Assembly: GCF_003025555.1 (NCBI RefSeq)
Contig: NZ_PYMH01000011.1
Span: 111,021 to 175,020, forward strand
DNA from: Photobacterium lutimaris
Lineage (GTDB): Bacteria > Pseudomonadota > Gammaproteobacteria > Enterobacterales > Vibrionaceae
Direction: 5' to 3'
DNA: 64,000 nt
The notes under the pieces are model-generated. The model was given only the letters and a program-made list of their open reading frames with translations. It was not told the origin of the DNA and ran no database searches. Positions within the stretch are counted from its first letter, which is position 1. Each line of letters starts with the position of its first letter. A program made the position numbers and the translations under genes. Of this stretch, positions 53,182 through 62,045 are shown in pieces.

Positions 53182-53589
53182 GACATAATTCTGTTATCTC
53201 GAGTGGCATGCTATTGCAAATAGCCAACGTTTAAGCTTTTACATGTCAAATAACCGCTAGGGACACAAAATGTTGGCTAATTGATGGTTACAAGGCCAAG
53301 TTGAAACTCTCGTTCCCTTCACATACCTATCTTTTGGTCTTTTTACAGGAAGGTCCTCTCCCATCGCACGATGTTTATTTCAAATCTTGCTCCGTGCGTT
53401 TGGGGCTTCTCGCAACGAGCAGTTACAATTTTCTTAGTATCTGATTTTATTATCTCATGGAAACATCCATTTATCTGGTCAATAATGTCGCTTTATTTTT
53501 ACGTGACCGTGAGATACTTCAATTTATTCCCTGTGGGCATGATTAAATATGGTATTTGTAAATTTAACCACTGAAGAACCTTGGTCGTT
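53182..53589. other. Intergenic region without a supported gene
   Basis: A 67-codon frame at 53371-53574 has no ribosome site or recognisable content and is not accepted. Nothing else stands out before the structured segment at 53634. Confidence 0.4.
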
Positions 53590-53633
53590 GTAACTTGTTA
53601 GCTAAGCCTGATCCATTAGATCTAGGACATGTT

Positions 53634-53746
53634 ATGGCTGGCTGTTCATCATCTTACTGATGATTTGCCTGCCATATTGAGTTGAAACGTAAAAAGTAGA
53701 TAGCGTACACATAGCATGCGTATTTGGATTGAGCATGCTTTTTTTT
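53634..53746 (+). ncRNA. Candidate small RNA or leader: hairpin plus orphan terminator
   Basis: An extended imperfect hairpin at 53634-53675 (outer ATGGC / GCCAT, inner ATCATC / GATGAT) is followed by a terminator-like AGCATGC / GCATGCT stem (53713-53739, 13-base loop) with eight T. The nearest upstream plus-strand gene ends 450 bases before, so the terminator belongs to an independent short RNA or to the leader of the following chemoreceptor gene. No promoter was identified. Confidence 0.4.
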
Positions 53747-53797
53747 GATTTGTGCTGCCTTGGTTAGTTGGCATTTATGTTTGGTATTGTTTACAAG

Positions 53798-55705
53798 ATG
53801 AAACTGAAACTTGGATTTAAAGCGCGGATACACCTGACAGTGATGTTGTTGATGGCTGTCTGTTTAACCACGCTCGGAATGGTAAATATTAATAGCTTGC
53901 AGCGAAATATGGTGGCATCACTCACTGCGACGACGGAAGGTGTATTGGCAGCTCATGTCAGAGAGATTGAAAACTGGCTGCAAGATAGGCGAGGCCTGTT
54001 GGAGAACACCCGCTCCGAGTTTCACTCGGGGTTAACCGATCAGGAGAACCTCAGCCTTATTCGCGTGCTGGCCAAAAGCGATGGCGTTGCTAACTTGGCC
54101 ATCGCTTATCAGGATGGCCGGACCTTTGCTGCGAAGGGAGGGAATAACGGCGTTTTCGACGTGTCGGATATCTTTATCAGTCGTGACTGGTACATAAATG
54201 CGATGCGCAAGGGCGCTACAGTGATCAGTGACCCTTATCTAGACCTTGTCTCCGGCGAAATGGTGGTGAGTGTATCTACCCCCCTTGCCAACCGTGAAGG
54301 GGTGCTGACCACAGACATCTCCCTAGTCGAACTGATCGCGCAAATCAGCCAGGTGGACTTTGCCGGTGGTGCTGCGACCCTTTCCGATAGCAACAATGTG
54401 TTTATTGCCAGTGATGATCCGTCTGATATTGGCTTGAGACCGTCACAGATCACCCCGGAGTGGCGATTCATTGAAAGCGCATTTTCTGACAACAAGCAGG
54501 GCGTGCTGGATATTCATTACCTGGATATCGACTTCAAGGGCTATTTCAAGCGGGTTGAACTGGGTGATGGTTCTTACTGGACCATGATGATGTTTATTGA
54601 TGAACATACCGCATTGGCGGATGTTCGTGATGCAATCTTCAATGCAGCGGTTGCTATTGTATTGCTGACCTTAGCCAGTACCATTGCGGTTACGCTTCTG
54701 CTTAACCGAATCTATCAGCCTTTGGTGCAGCTTAAGCAGGCGACCCAAAATTTGAGTAGTGGCCACGGAGATCTGACTCAGCGGCTCAATGTTGAAGGCG
54801 AGGATGATCTGGCGCAGATCGGTGCAGGCTTCAACCAGTTTATCGGCAATATCCAGCAGATGATGCTAAGGGTCAATGACGCCTCGCAAGGTATTGCTGC
54901 CAGCCTCGAGCAATTGGGCGTGTCGGCTCAGCAAAGCAAGGAGGGGCTAGGCGCGCACTCCCGTGAAACAGAGCAGGTCGTTACAGCGATGGCCCAGATG
55001 AGTGAGGCTGCGCAGTCAGTCGCTCAAAGCATCTCGAAATCGACAGAAATCACCCAGTGTGCCAGTGCCGAGGCGAGCCAGTCGCAGCGGGTCGTCAGCC
55101 ACTCGGTCAGTACCGTCAGCTCGTTGATTGAAGAATTCGATGCTATGGCGGCGGATATCGTGCACATGAACCAGGATGCGAACCAGATCAGTGCCGTGTT
55201 GTCTGTCATCGGCGAGATTGCCGAGCAAACCAACCTGCTGGCCCTGAATGCTGCCATCGAAGCGGCGCGTGCCGGCGAGCAAGGGCGCGGCTTTGCCGTT
55301 GTTGCCGATGAAGTCCGTGCCTTGGCTGGGCGCACCCAGCAAAGTACGTCCGAGATCGGGGATATGCTGACCAAGTTGCTAAACGGCACAAAAGGTGTGG
55401 TGACCGCGATGGAGCGAACCCGTGAGCGTTGTCAGGAGGCTGCGGAGACAAGCTCGGAGGTTTCCGGCAGTCTCGAATCACTCTTTGGTGCAGTCGGCAA
55501 TGTAGAAGAGCTCAGCGGGCAGATCTCTACCGCGGCTGAAGAGCAAAATGCCGTTGCTCAAGAGGTCAACAACAATATGCTGGCAATCCGCGACATTGTG
55601 GATGTGTTGGTACTAGGGGGCGAGCAGACACTCTCTGTGACTCAAGACCTACAAAAAGCTAACACTGAACTCGCCTCGATGGTGGGTCATTTCAAAGTTT
55701 CTTAA
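53798..55705 (+). CDS. Methyl-accepting chemotaxis protein, double Cache sensor
   Basis: A 635-residue chemoreceptor. A first membrane helix (IHLTVMLLMAVCLTTLGMV) is followed by a periplasmic dCache_1 domain of about 230 residues (ISRDWYINAMRKGATVISDPYLDLVSGEMVVSVSTPL, a pattern common in amino-acid sensors), a second helix, HAMP, and the signalling hairpin EQTNLLALNAAIEAARAGEQ. The ligand is unknown. Starts at 53777 or 53798 are both possible; ribosome sites are weak for each. Confidence 0.92.
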   Translation: MKLKLGFKARIHLTVMLLMAVCLTTLGMVNINSLQRNMVASLTATTEGVLAAHVREIENWLQDRRGLLENTRSEFHSGLTDQENLSLIRVLAKSDGVANLAIAYQDGRTFAAKGGNNGVFDVSDIFISRDWYINAMRKGATVISDPYLDLVSGEMVVSVSTPLANREGVLTTDISLVELIAQISQVDFAGGAATLSDSNNVFIASDDPSDIGLRPSQITPEWRFIESAFSDNKQGVLDIHYLDIDFKGYFKRVELGDGSYWTMMMFIDEHTALADVRDAIFNAAVAIVLLTLASTIAVTLLLNRIYQPLVQLKQATQNLSSGHGDLTQRLNVEGEDDLAQIGAGFNQFIGNIQQMMLRVNDASQGIAASLEQLGVSAQQSKEGLGAHSRETEQVVTAMAQMSEAAQSVAQSISKSTEITQCASAEASQSQRVVSHSVSTVSSLIEEFDAMAADIVHMNQDANQISAVLSVIGEIAEQTNLLALNAAIEAARAGEQGRGFAVVADEVRALAGRTQQSTSEIGDMLTKLLNGTKGVVTAMERTRERCQEAAETSSEVSGSLESLFGAVGNVEELSGQISTAAEEQNAVAQEVNNNMLAIRDIVDVLVLGGEQTLSVTQDLQKANTELASMVGHFKVS

Positions 55706-55823
55706 TTTCTCAAGAGGCGAGGAGCCATTGAACGTCGGTTTGCCGTTAGGCAGCTAAGATCAATTGGCTCCTTTTCACCAATCCCTCACTTAAGCAACTC
55801 TAATACGATTACTAGGTATCACT

Positions 55824-57524
55824 ATGCCAGACACTTGTCTTTCACTTTTACATGATAGTGAAGCAAACCAACTCAGTTCGCTATTCCAGCGTCACTATGA
55901 TGCAGCCTTTGCCGATTATTTTTCCCGTGATCCGGCGAAATGGCCAATCTTTTCCGAACCGGGTTTAAAGAGCATTCACGACTTCCGTCAGCAAAGGCTC
56001 AACCCCAATGAGCGGATTGCGGCCTACCCCAACGGATTGGCGCTTCAGCAGCACCTTGCTGGCCATGCTACGATTGCACAGCAGCGCCAGATCCCCGATG
56101 GCACGCCAGATGAGATGCTGACTTTTGCCGCGGCGTTGTCAAAGGATTGGGAAAACCCGTCGTCGGTAGAGAATGTGGTCACCATGCCATGCGATCCGGC
56201 TATCTATGGTTCGATGATGGGGGCGATGGCCAACCCGAACCTGGCATACAGCGAATATGCCGGTATGGCTGATCAGCTGGAGAAATATGTCATTCGCCAG
56301 ATTGCCAACCAGGTAGGCTATGATCCGGAGCAATCGACAGGGATCTTCACCCAGGGTGGGACCTTTTGTAATCTTTACGGTTATCTGCTTGGGCTCAGAA
56401 AGTCCCTACCAATGGCACTGCAGCACGGAATGGGAAGAGTACCGGACTTTCGTATCATCAACTCCCAAGGCGGTCACTACTCCAACATGACCAACCTGTC
56501 GCTGCTTGGGGTTGATATCAAAGATAAGACCATCCGTATCAAAGTCACCGACAGTCACGATATGGATTACGAAGATCTTGAACGCCAGCTCCGTGCCTGC
56601 TTTGCTGTTAACTGCCGTGTGCCGACCATCATGGTTACCATGGGCACGACTGACACCTTTGCCGTTGATCGGATCAAGCCGGTCTATGAATTGCGTAACC
56701 GCTTGTGTGAAGAGTATGAGGTTGAGGTGAAGCCGCATATCCATGTCGACGCAGCTGTCGGCTGGTCGATGATCTTCTTCCTTGACTACGATTTTCATCG
56801 TAATCCATTGGATATCAACCCGGTTACCCTGTCGGGGATTGAGCGTACCATCTCTCGGGTAAAAGAGCTCAAGTATGCCGACTCATTTACCGTCGACTTC
56901 CATAAGTGGGGCTATGTGCCTTATACCTCCAGCTTGGTGATGATCAAGAACAAGCAGGATATGAAAGCGTTGGAAAATGAGCCCGAGAACTTTTCCTACT
57001 TCGAGCATGACCTTCAGGGCCAGACCCATCTGCAGTCGACCATTGAGTGCTCGCGCGGTGCGGTAGGAGTGTTCGGTGCTTACGCGGCATTGAAGTATAT
57101 GGGTATTGAAGGCTACCAGACTATCCTGGCGCACTGCCTGCAAAACGCCAACTACTTCCGACATCAGCTGCTCAAACAAGGCAATGTCAAACTGATGGCG
57201 CCGGAAAACCAGGGCCCGAGTGTGGGTTTTCGTCTCTATAACCCGCAGTGGGTCGACGATGTTTGCGCCGAGTTTGCCAAAGAGCAGCAGTGTATGACCA
57301 ATCCAGAATATATGGAGCAACTGCGCAGGAATAGTCAGTGGCACCGCAGTGTATTCAAGGAGCGGGGCAAGGTGGGCCTTTATACTAACTGGGTTGAGTT
57401 TATTTCTCGTTCGGCCTACAACCCGACCGGCAAGTACTCTTATATACCGGGTGAAAAAGCGGTATTTATGAATCCGGCTACCGGACGCAGTCAGATTGAC
57501 CTCTTCATGCGTTATTACAGCTAG
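55824..57524 (+). CDS. panP: PLP-dependent decarboxylase, probably aspartate 1-decarboxylase PanP
   Basis: A 566-residue group II decarboxylase with the PLP lysine in DFHKWGYVPY, the substrate-side HVDAAVGW and TQGGTFCNLYG. Length and overall form fit the Vibrio PanP family, which makes beta-alanine for pantothenate in species lacking the usual PanD. A glutamate or other amino-acid decarboxylase remains possible; no panD is seen in the window. A terminator follows. Confidence 0.8.
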   Translation: MPDTCLSLLHDSEANQLSSLFQRHYDAAFADYFSRDPAKWPIFSEPGLKSIHDFRQQRLNPNERIAAYPNGLALQQHLAGHATIAQQRQIPDGTPDEMLTFAAALSKDWENPSSVENVVTMPCDPAIYGSMMGAMANPNLAYSEYAGMADQLEKYVIRQIANQVGYDPEQSTGIFTQGGTFCNLYGYLLGLRKSLPMALQHGMGRVPDFRIINSQGGHYSNMTNLSLLGVDIKDKTIRIKVTDSHDMDYEDLERQLRACFAVNCRVPTIMVTMGTTDTFAVDRIKPVYELRNRLCEEYEVEVKPHIHVDAAVGWSMIFFLDYDFHRNPLDINPVTLSGIERTISRVKELKYADSFTVDFHKWGYVPYTSSLVMIKNKQDMKALENEPENFSYFEHDLQGQTHLQSTIECSRGAVGVFGAYAALKYMGIEGYQTILAHCLQNANYFRHQLLKQGNVKLMAPENQGPSVGFRLYNPQWVDDVCAEFAKEQQCMTNPEYMEQLRRNSQWHRSVFKERGKVGLYTNWVEFISRSAYNPTGKYSYIPGEKAVFMNPATGRSQIDLFMRYYS

Positions 57525-57555
57525 CTCTGTCCCTAGCCGATAAACGCAACGAAAC

Positions 57556-57584
57556 AGCCTGCTCAATTGAGTGGGCTTTTTAAT
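57556..57584 (+). terminator. Terminator after panP
   Basis: Stem AGCCTGCTC / GAGTGGGCT (two G-U pairs) with a 4-base loop and T-rich tail. Confidence 0.75.
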
Positions 57585-57677
57585 AAAGAGGGTTTAATGA
57601 AGATAGCGACATGGCGCTAAAACCAACAGGCAAGAAAAAAGGTTAGTCGGTACTAACCGGCTAACCTCTATAGAATA

Positions 57678-57754
57678 TGGCGCTCCCTGCAGGAGTCGAA
57701 CCTGCGGCCTTCCCCTTAGGAGGGGGACGCTCTATCCAGCTGAGCTAAGGGAGC
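57678..57754 (-). tRNA. tRNA-Arg(CCU)
   Basis: On the minus strand, 77 bases with acceptor GCTCCCT / AGGGAGC, D arm GCTCAGCTGGATAGAGC, anticodon loop CTCCTAA (anticodon CCU, reads AGG), T arm GCAGGTTCGACTCCTGC, and encoded CCA. Confidence 0.96.
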
Positions 57755-57815
57755 AACAAGCGTTGCTTGATTCTCCCATTATACAAAAAAATACCAATAA
57801 ATTAAGTGATTACTC

Positions 57816-58952
57816 TTAATCTTCAATCTGTTTGGTTAGCAAATCACCAGGTTGGATGCTGTTGGCAAGTTCAGCCTGCTCGACGCTTAGTTCTGCCGAC
57901 TTCTCGTAAACCCGATCAACGATAAGGGTGATGTCGGTTTGAACCATACGGTTTCGAGGGATCCCGTTCTGATCAATAAAGCCAGCGCTGTGCCACAGGA
58001 CAAGTTGATCGCCTTGCTTGACGCCATGCTTACGTCCTTGGTTGATATGGACGGTATTCCCATTGTAGCGGACAACTTCAGGTAAGTTGGTGCGGCATGC
58101 CAGTGAGCTTTCCAGATCGAGCATCATATTTTGGCTGACCCGCTGGACCGCCTGGCCATAAGCCGACTGCCAGAAGCGAGCACTGTTGGTATCGACCTGG
58201 CTGGTACGTGAAAACGGCCAGTTAGCCATTTCACGGTATTGGTTCTGCATCAGTATTTCGCCAGTTTTGCCATCAAGCAGCTGTAGTTCGGCAGCAAATT
58301 GCCGATTGATTTTATCGTTACGCAAAAGCTTCTGATCCAAAGTGGATGTCATATCGGTGATCTGGCCATTGATGATGTACTGGGCATCATGATCTTCGGC
58401 AAGCATGACCATTTGGCTCGGGTAACCAGGGTTGATTTGAACGCGGGTCGTACCCGATACCACAAAACTTTGTGAGCGGGTTTCAAGCTGCCGTTTTAAT
58501 ATGGCGGTAAAGTTGTTCCCGAGCTGGTAGATCCCGCCGAGTGAAGCATGCTGTGGCGAGCGGATATCAAACTCACCCAGTAGCAAGCCTTTTTTGTATT
58601 GTACCTTGTGGCAAGTTCTTGCCGAGGGGAACACTTCAACTTGTGCTGTTAGGTAAAGACTGCCGCTTTTCTTACTCGTTTTGGTAACCGTAATTTGACG
58701 CAGTTCACTGCCACTGAACTGGTAGTGATCGCGGCTGTTTTTGAGGTAGGGCTTAACGCGGTTGAATGAGGAAAGATCGGCACCGGCATAGCGGATCACT
58801 TGTAACACGGCATCTTCCAGCGCGCTTTGCCGTGCTTGCGCCTCGCTTTGTAGGACAACGGCTGAGCCGGTAACTTCATACCATGCAGCATTGACCGGCA
58901 AGGTAATGAATAGCCACAGGCAGCTTAGGGTGAGGAGGATCTTTTTTCTCAT
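57816..58952 (-). CDS. flgT: Flagellar H-ring assembly protein FlgT
   Basis: FlgT builds the H ring around the basal body of the sodium-driven polar flagellum and helps stator assembly. The 378-residue protein has a signal peptide (cleavage near NAA-W), the N-terminal domain starting WYEVTGSAVV, a middle domain (GEFDIRSPQHASLGG) and a C-terminal beta domain (NQGRKHGVKQGDQLVLWH). The ATG at 58952 has GTGGAAG upstream. It is divergent from flgOP, as in other vibrios. Confidence 0.93.
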   Translation of the reverse strand: MRKKILLTLSCLWLFITLPVNAAWYEVTGSAVVLQSEAQARQSALEDAVLQVIRYAGADLSSFNRVKPYLKNSRDHYQFSGSELRQITVTKTSKKSGSLYLTAQVEVFPSARTCHKVQYKKGLLLGEFDIRSPQHASLGGIYQLGNNFTAILKRQLETRSQSFVVSGTTRVQINPGYPSQMVMLAEDHDAQYIINGQITDMTSTLDQKLLRNDKINRQFAAELQLLDGKTGEILMQNQYREMANWPFSRTSQVDTNSARFWQSAYGQAVQRVSQNMMLDLESSLACRTNLPEVVRYNGNTVHINQGRKHGVKQGDQLVLWHSAGFIDQNGIPRNRMVQTDITLIVDRVYEKSAELSVEQAELANSIQPGDLLTKQIED

Positions 58953-59109
58953 GTCTTCCACTTTCGGTATAAAAATTGCTTATCTACTGTAAGTTGGATG
59001 CTTACAAGTAGAAGCGAGAGTGCCACTATCGGTAAAGAGATTGAATGGCGGCTTTCATAGTATTCAAAGGGTAATGCAAAGAGCATTCCCAAATTTTTGA
59101 CTTTAACAA

Positions 59110-59136
59110 TAAAGTTTTTGTTTGAGCCTACGATAA
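59110..59136 (+). promoter_or_regulatory. Sigma-28 (FliA) promoter of flgOP
   Basis: TAAAGTTT at 59110-59117, an 11-base spacer and TACGATAA at 59129-59136 match the FliA consensus TAAAGTTT-N11-GCCGATAA in all but two bases. It lies about 45 bases before the flgO ATG. Confidence 0.8.
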
Positions 59137-59180
59137 CAAGCTATGGGTCTGAAGTCTCTTTCCAATTGGAGCGGTAAATT

Positions 59181-59816
59181 ATGAAAAAGTGGGCAATTGT
59201 GTTGATGGCGATGTTGGTAACATCTTGCGCCTATTCTCCCATTTACAATGGTAAAGAGCCTTATACCGGTAGCCGGCACAGTTTGGATGAAATGCCGCGG
59301 CATACCATGGATTTTTTTATTGAGGGAATGGCAAATAAACTGATTGAGTCCAACCAATATTTGACTGCCCGCACACCGTTGGCCGTGACGTCGTTTGTTG
59401 ATCTGCAAGACATGGATGAGACGAACTGGTTGGGTAATACGGTCTCTGAAGGTTTGATGTACCAGATGCAGCAGCGTGGCTATACGGTGGTGGATTATAA
59501 GGTGACCGGTGGGATCAAAGTGACCCCAGATGGTGATTTTGCGCTCAGCCGTGACTGGCAGCAATTATCTTCTGAGCAACCGGTCGATTACGTGTTGGCT
59601 GGGACAATGCTGCGTCAATCGGCGGGTGTGCTGGTGAATGCCCGGATTATCGGTATTCGTTCTCGGGTGGTCATTGCCTCGGCACAGGGTTTCTTGCCGG
59701 CAGACCGAATAGGCCGAGACCTTGATAGCCTTAACAGAATGCGAATGGATAATGGCTGGATCATCAGGGATGAAACGCTGTCCCATGATAGAAATACCGT
59801 CGTTATTAAACCTTAG
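59181..59816 (+). CDS. flgO: Flagellar outer-membrane lipoprotein FlgO
   Basis: FlgO is a lipoprotein associated with the flagellum and needed for full motility in Vibrio. The 211-residue precursor has a lipobox (LVTSC) and the FlgO domain (SLDEMPRHTMDFFIEGMANKL, PLAVTSFVDLQDMDETNWLG). It is followed by flgP after 8 bases and preceded by a sigma-28 promoter. Confidence 0.92.
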   Translation: MKKWAIVLMAMLVTSCAYSPIYNGKEPYTGSRHSLDEMPRHTMDFFIEGMANKLIESNQYLTARTPLAVTSFVDLQDMDETNWLGNTVSEGLMYQMQQRGYTVVDYKVTGGIKVTPDGDFALSRDWQQLSSEQPVDYVLAGTMLRQSAGVLVNARIIGIRSRVVIASAQGFLPADRIGRDLDSLNRMRMDNGWIIRDETLSHDRNTVVIKP

Positions 59817-59824
59817 GAGTAGAA

Positions 59825-60250
59825 ATGCGTTATTGTTACCTGTTGGTTTTATCTTTCCTCGTCGGTTGCCAGCCTTTGGTTGAAACTCGCAGCACAGACA
59901 TTATTACTGCTGTTGGTTATGCATCGATTAGCGAACAGCCGGGTAAGAACATGGAAGAGAAACGGATGCGTGCTATGCGGGCATCAAAACTTGACGCTTA
60001 CCGTGAATTGACCGAGCAGGTGTACGGGATCCGTATTTCGGCCCGCTCCGAGATGGATGACCAACAGTTGAATTTTGAAAGAAATGACAGTTCGGTCGAT
60101 GGCAGTATCCGTGGGGCTGAGGTGATTCGAAGCTATCCGCTGGGTGATAACTATGTGACCGAAATGCAGTTGGATCTCAACAGGATGGAGCGCTTGAAGG
60201 GAAGTGCAGAAATTTATGCCGTACCCCAAAGCCAAGAAATTATGTTCTAA
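59825..60250 (+). CDS. flgP: Flagellar outer-membrane lipoprotein FlgP
   Basis: FlgP is an outer-membrane lipoprotein of the flagellar disk/H-ring region. The 141-residue precursor has a lipobox (LVGC) and the LPP20-like pattern (GYASISEQPGKNMEEKRMRAMRASKLDAYRELTEQVYGI). TTAGGAG gives a strong ribosome site. It forms a two-gene unit with flgO. Confidence 0.92.
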   Translation: MRYCYLLVLSFLVGCQPLVETRSTDIITAVGYASISEQPGKNMEEKRMRAMRASKLDAYRELTEQVYGIRISARSEMDDQQLNFERNDSSVDGSIRGAEVIRSYPLGDNYVTEMQLDLNRMERLKGSAEIYAVPQSQEIMF

Positions 60251-60298
60251 GCGTGTTTTGCAATCTGGAGGCACTGAGATGAGTGGCTCCCATTGGGG

Positions 60299-60727
60299 CT
60301 ATGCTTTGAGATCGGTGCCGAGGGTGCGGGTATTTTGGGTGACCCCCTCGCTGTTGTAGGTCATTTGGTGTTTGCCACGGCTTTGTTGCAGCAGGTTGTT
60401 GAGCTTGTGGAAGCTGAGCTGGGCACGCATTAGGGCTTCGCCATTGATCTCGTTGGTCGACTGGCAGTCGTTGGTTTGGGCTTTCAATGCGTGAACAACG
60501 GTCGCTAAGTCACCGCCTTCAATAAGCCTTGCTTTGTCTGGATGGACTGAAAGTTGGTGATCAACCAGTTTGATGTTGTCGATCAGCGCCATTTTTTTCT
60601 GGGCACACTCAAGGATATGCTCGGACTGACGTTCGACAATCGCTTTTTGCTCCTGCTCAAGCAGAGCTGTCAGAGAGGTAAGGTTCTTCTGTTGCTGTTC
60701 AAGAAGTTGCTCTATAGAAGTAGACAT
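60299..60727 (-). CDS. flgN: Flagellar chaperone FlgN
   Basis: FlgN is the export chaperone for the hook-filament junction proteins FlgK and FlgL. The 142-residue protein is mostly helical and glutamine-rich (SIEQLLEQQQKNLTSLTALLEQEQKAI), with the expected length and position 17 bases after flgM. Confidence 0.9.
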   Translation of the reverse strand: MSTSIEQLLEQQQKNLTSLTALLEQEQKAIVERQSEHILECAQKKMALIDNIKLVDHQLSVHPDKARLIEGGDLATVVHALKAQTNDCQSTNEINGEALMRAQLSFHKLNNLLQQSRGKHQMTYNSEGVTQNTRTLGTDLKA

Positions 60728-60744
60728 ACTCTCTCACCCGTTCC

Positions 60745-61056
60745 TTAAAGGCCTTTTAAATCGTCTTCTAGCTTGATCATATTAGCCGCCAACTTATCGG
60801 CATCAATGACGTAGGAGCCATTGGCAATGGCTTCTTTGATCGCGTTCACTTTTTCAGTGTCGAAGGCTTCTTGGGTCGCAAGCTGCTGGTGGATCTGGCC
60901 CACAGACTGGCCTTGGCTGCTCAAGGAGACAGAGTCCGAATCGGTAGCGCTGGTTTTTGCTTCAGCCGCCGGCTTACCTTTGCTCGTTTCGGTATGGCTA
61001 ACATTGCCGCCAGTGGTCATCGGCTGGTTAGTACGTATGTTATTGATAGTAGGCAT
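60745..61056 (-). CDS. flgM: Anti-sigma-28 factor FlgM
   Basis: FlgM holds sigma-28 inactive until the hook is finished, then is exported. The 103-residue protein starts MPTINNIRTNQP and has the C-terminal binding region (DTEKVNAIKEAIANGSYVIDADKLAANMI). AAGGAG precedes the ATG at 61056. A sigma-28 promoter directly upstream gives feedback on its own synthesis. Confidence 0.95.
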   Translation of the reverse strand: MPTINNIRTNQPMTTGGNVSHTETSKGKPAAEAKTSATDSDSVSLSSQGQSVGQIHQQLATQEAFDTEKVNAIKEAIANGSYVIDADKLAANMIKLEDDLKGL

Positions 61057-61099
61057 TAGAAACTCCTTGAACGTGCAGTTTGACTCTATAGCTACTGTA

Positions 61100-61126
61100 T
61101 TATCGACAACGATAGCAAAACCTTTA
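61100..61126 (-). promoter_or_regulatory. Sigma-28 (FliA) promoter of flgMN
   Basis: On the minus strand TAAAGGTT, an 11-base spacer and GTCGATAA match the FliA consensus TAAAGTTT-N11-GCCGATAA except at two bases. It ends 44 bases before flgM. Confidence 0.82.
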
Positions 61127-61162
61127 GGTATTGTACGTAAAATTTCAGTAATTTCGTACTTC

Positions 61163-61882
61163 CTAGTATCTAACCGTGACTTCTCCGACGGCACTTACCA
61201 CACCGGTGATGACTTTTTTCGAACGGTTGTTCTGCACGCGGATTTGCTCGCCCATTGCCCCATCAGACAGTGCCTTGCCTTCGGTAATAATTGACAACCC
61301 GTCATTGCCGGCCTTGATCAGTACCGCATCATTCCTGCATACCAGACAAATGTCGCTGGCCAAGATGATTTCCCCCAGCCTGACAGGGCGCTTTATTTTA
61401 GAGCCAATGAGTTGTGCGGGATCAGAGAAGGAGGCACCGCGTTGCCGCCGCAGTTCTACCTGCTCGACATCCACATCGGCGGCAGTAATGATACTTCCCC
61501 GTGGAAGTGGCGTTTTGGCGACGACCCGCTCGAGGACTTGCTGGACACGGATCGGAACGTAGATTTGCCAATTTAACGGTTCGCAGCGCACCAATACCGA
61601 TACCGTGCCACTGAGCGAGTTGGTATTGGGGATATCGGTTACAAGAGGCTCGGGACACTCAGGTAGACGAAGGCGGTTATCGAGGCTAGGGGGCGTGATG
61701 GTATAGCGACCGTTGGCTTGCGCGGTCAGTTGAGCAACGTGGTCTTGTGCGGCTTGGCTGATAGCTTCGGGTGCCATGGTGGTGACCTCCTGGCTGGCCA
61801 AAACCGGACGAACACCGTTAAAGAAAAATAACTGAAGGCCGATAAAGCAAATTATACGAATGTTAAGCCAGTTACTAAGCAC
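61163..61882 (-). CDS. flgA: Flagellar P-ring assembly chaperone FlgA
   Basis: FlgA is a periplasmic protein needed to form the P ring around the flagellar rod. The 239-residue precursor has a signal peptide (cleavage near VLA-S) and a C-terminal SAF domain (KTPLPRGSIITAADVDVEQVELRRQ) with the conserved end GEVTVRY. It lies before flgM and is divergent from cheV. Confidence 0.93.
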   Translation of the reverse strand: MLSNWLNIRIICFIGLQLFFFNGVRPVLASQEVTTMAPEAISQAAQDHVAQLTAQANGRYTITPPSLDNRLRLPECPEPLVTDIPNTNSLSGTVSVLVRCEPLNWQIYVPIRVQQVLERVVAKTPLPRGSIITAADVDVEQVELRRQRGASFSDPAQLIGSKIKRPVRLGEIILASDICLVCRNDAVLIKAGNDGLSIITEGKALSDGAMGEQIRVQNNRSKKVITGVVSAVGEVTVRY

Positions 61883-62045
61883 GTAATTATCTCTTTAATG
61901 TCGCTAGTCACAATGGGATACTGTGTCTCACCGTAGGTGTTTCAGAAAAGCAGCCTTATCTTGCTATGATATGTGATTTAACCACTTGTTTCTCTAGTAA
62001 ACACGTATCAAATTATAAAAACAAACAACAAGGAGACGTCTAAAT

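Noticed and set aside
53371..53574. 67-codon plus-strand frame
   Set aside because: Although hydrophobic, it lacks a ribosome site and context; likely chance in AT-rich DNA.
58995..59050. Sigma-54 promoter upstream of flgT (TGGCAC on the minus strand)
   Set aside because: The TGGCAC element is present but the expected GC at the -12 position is missing at the correct spacing.
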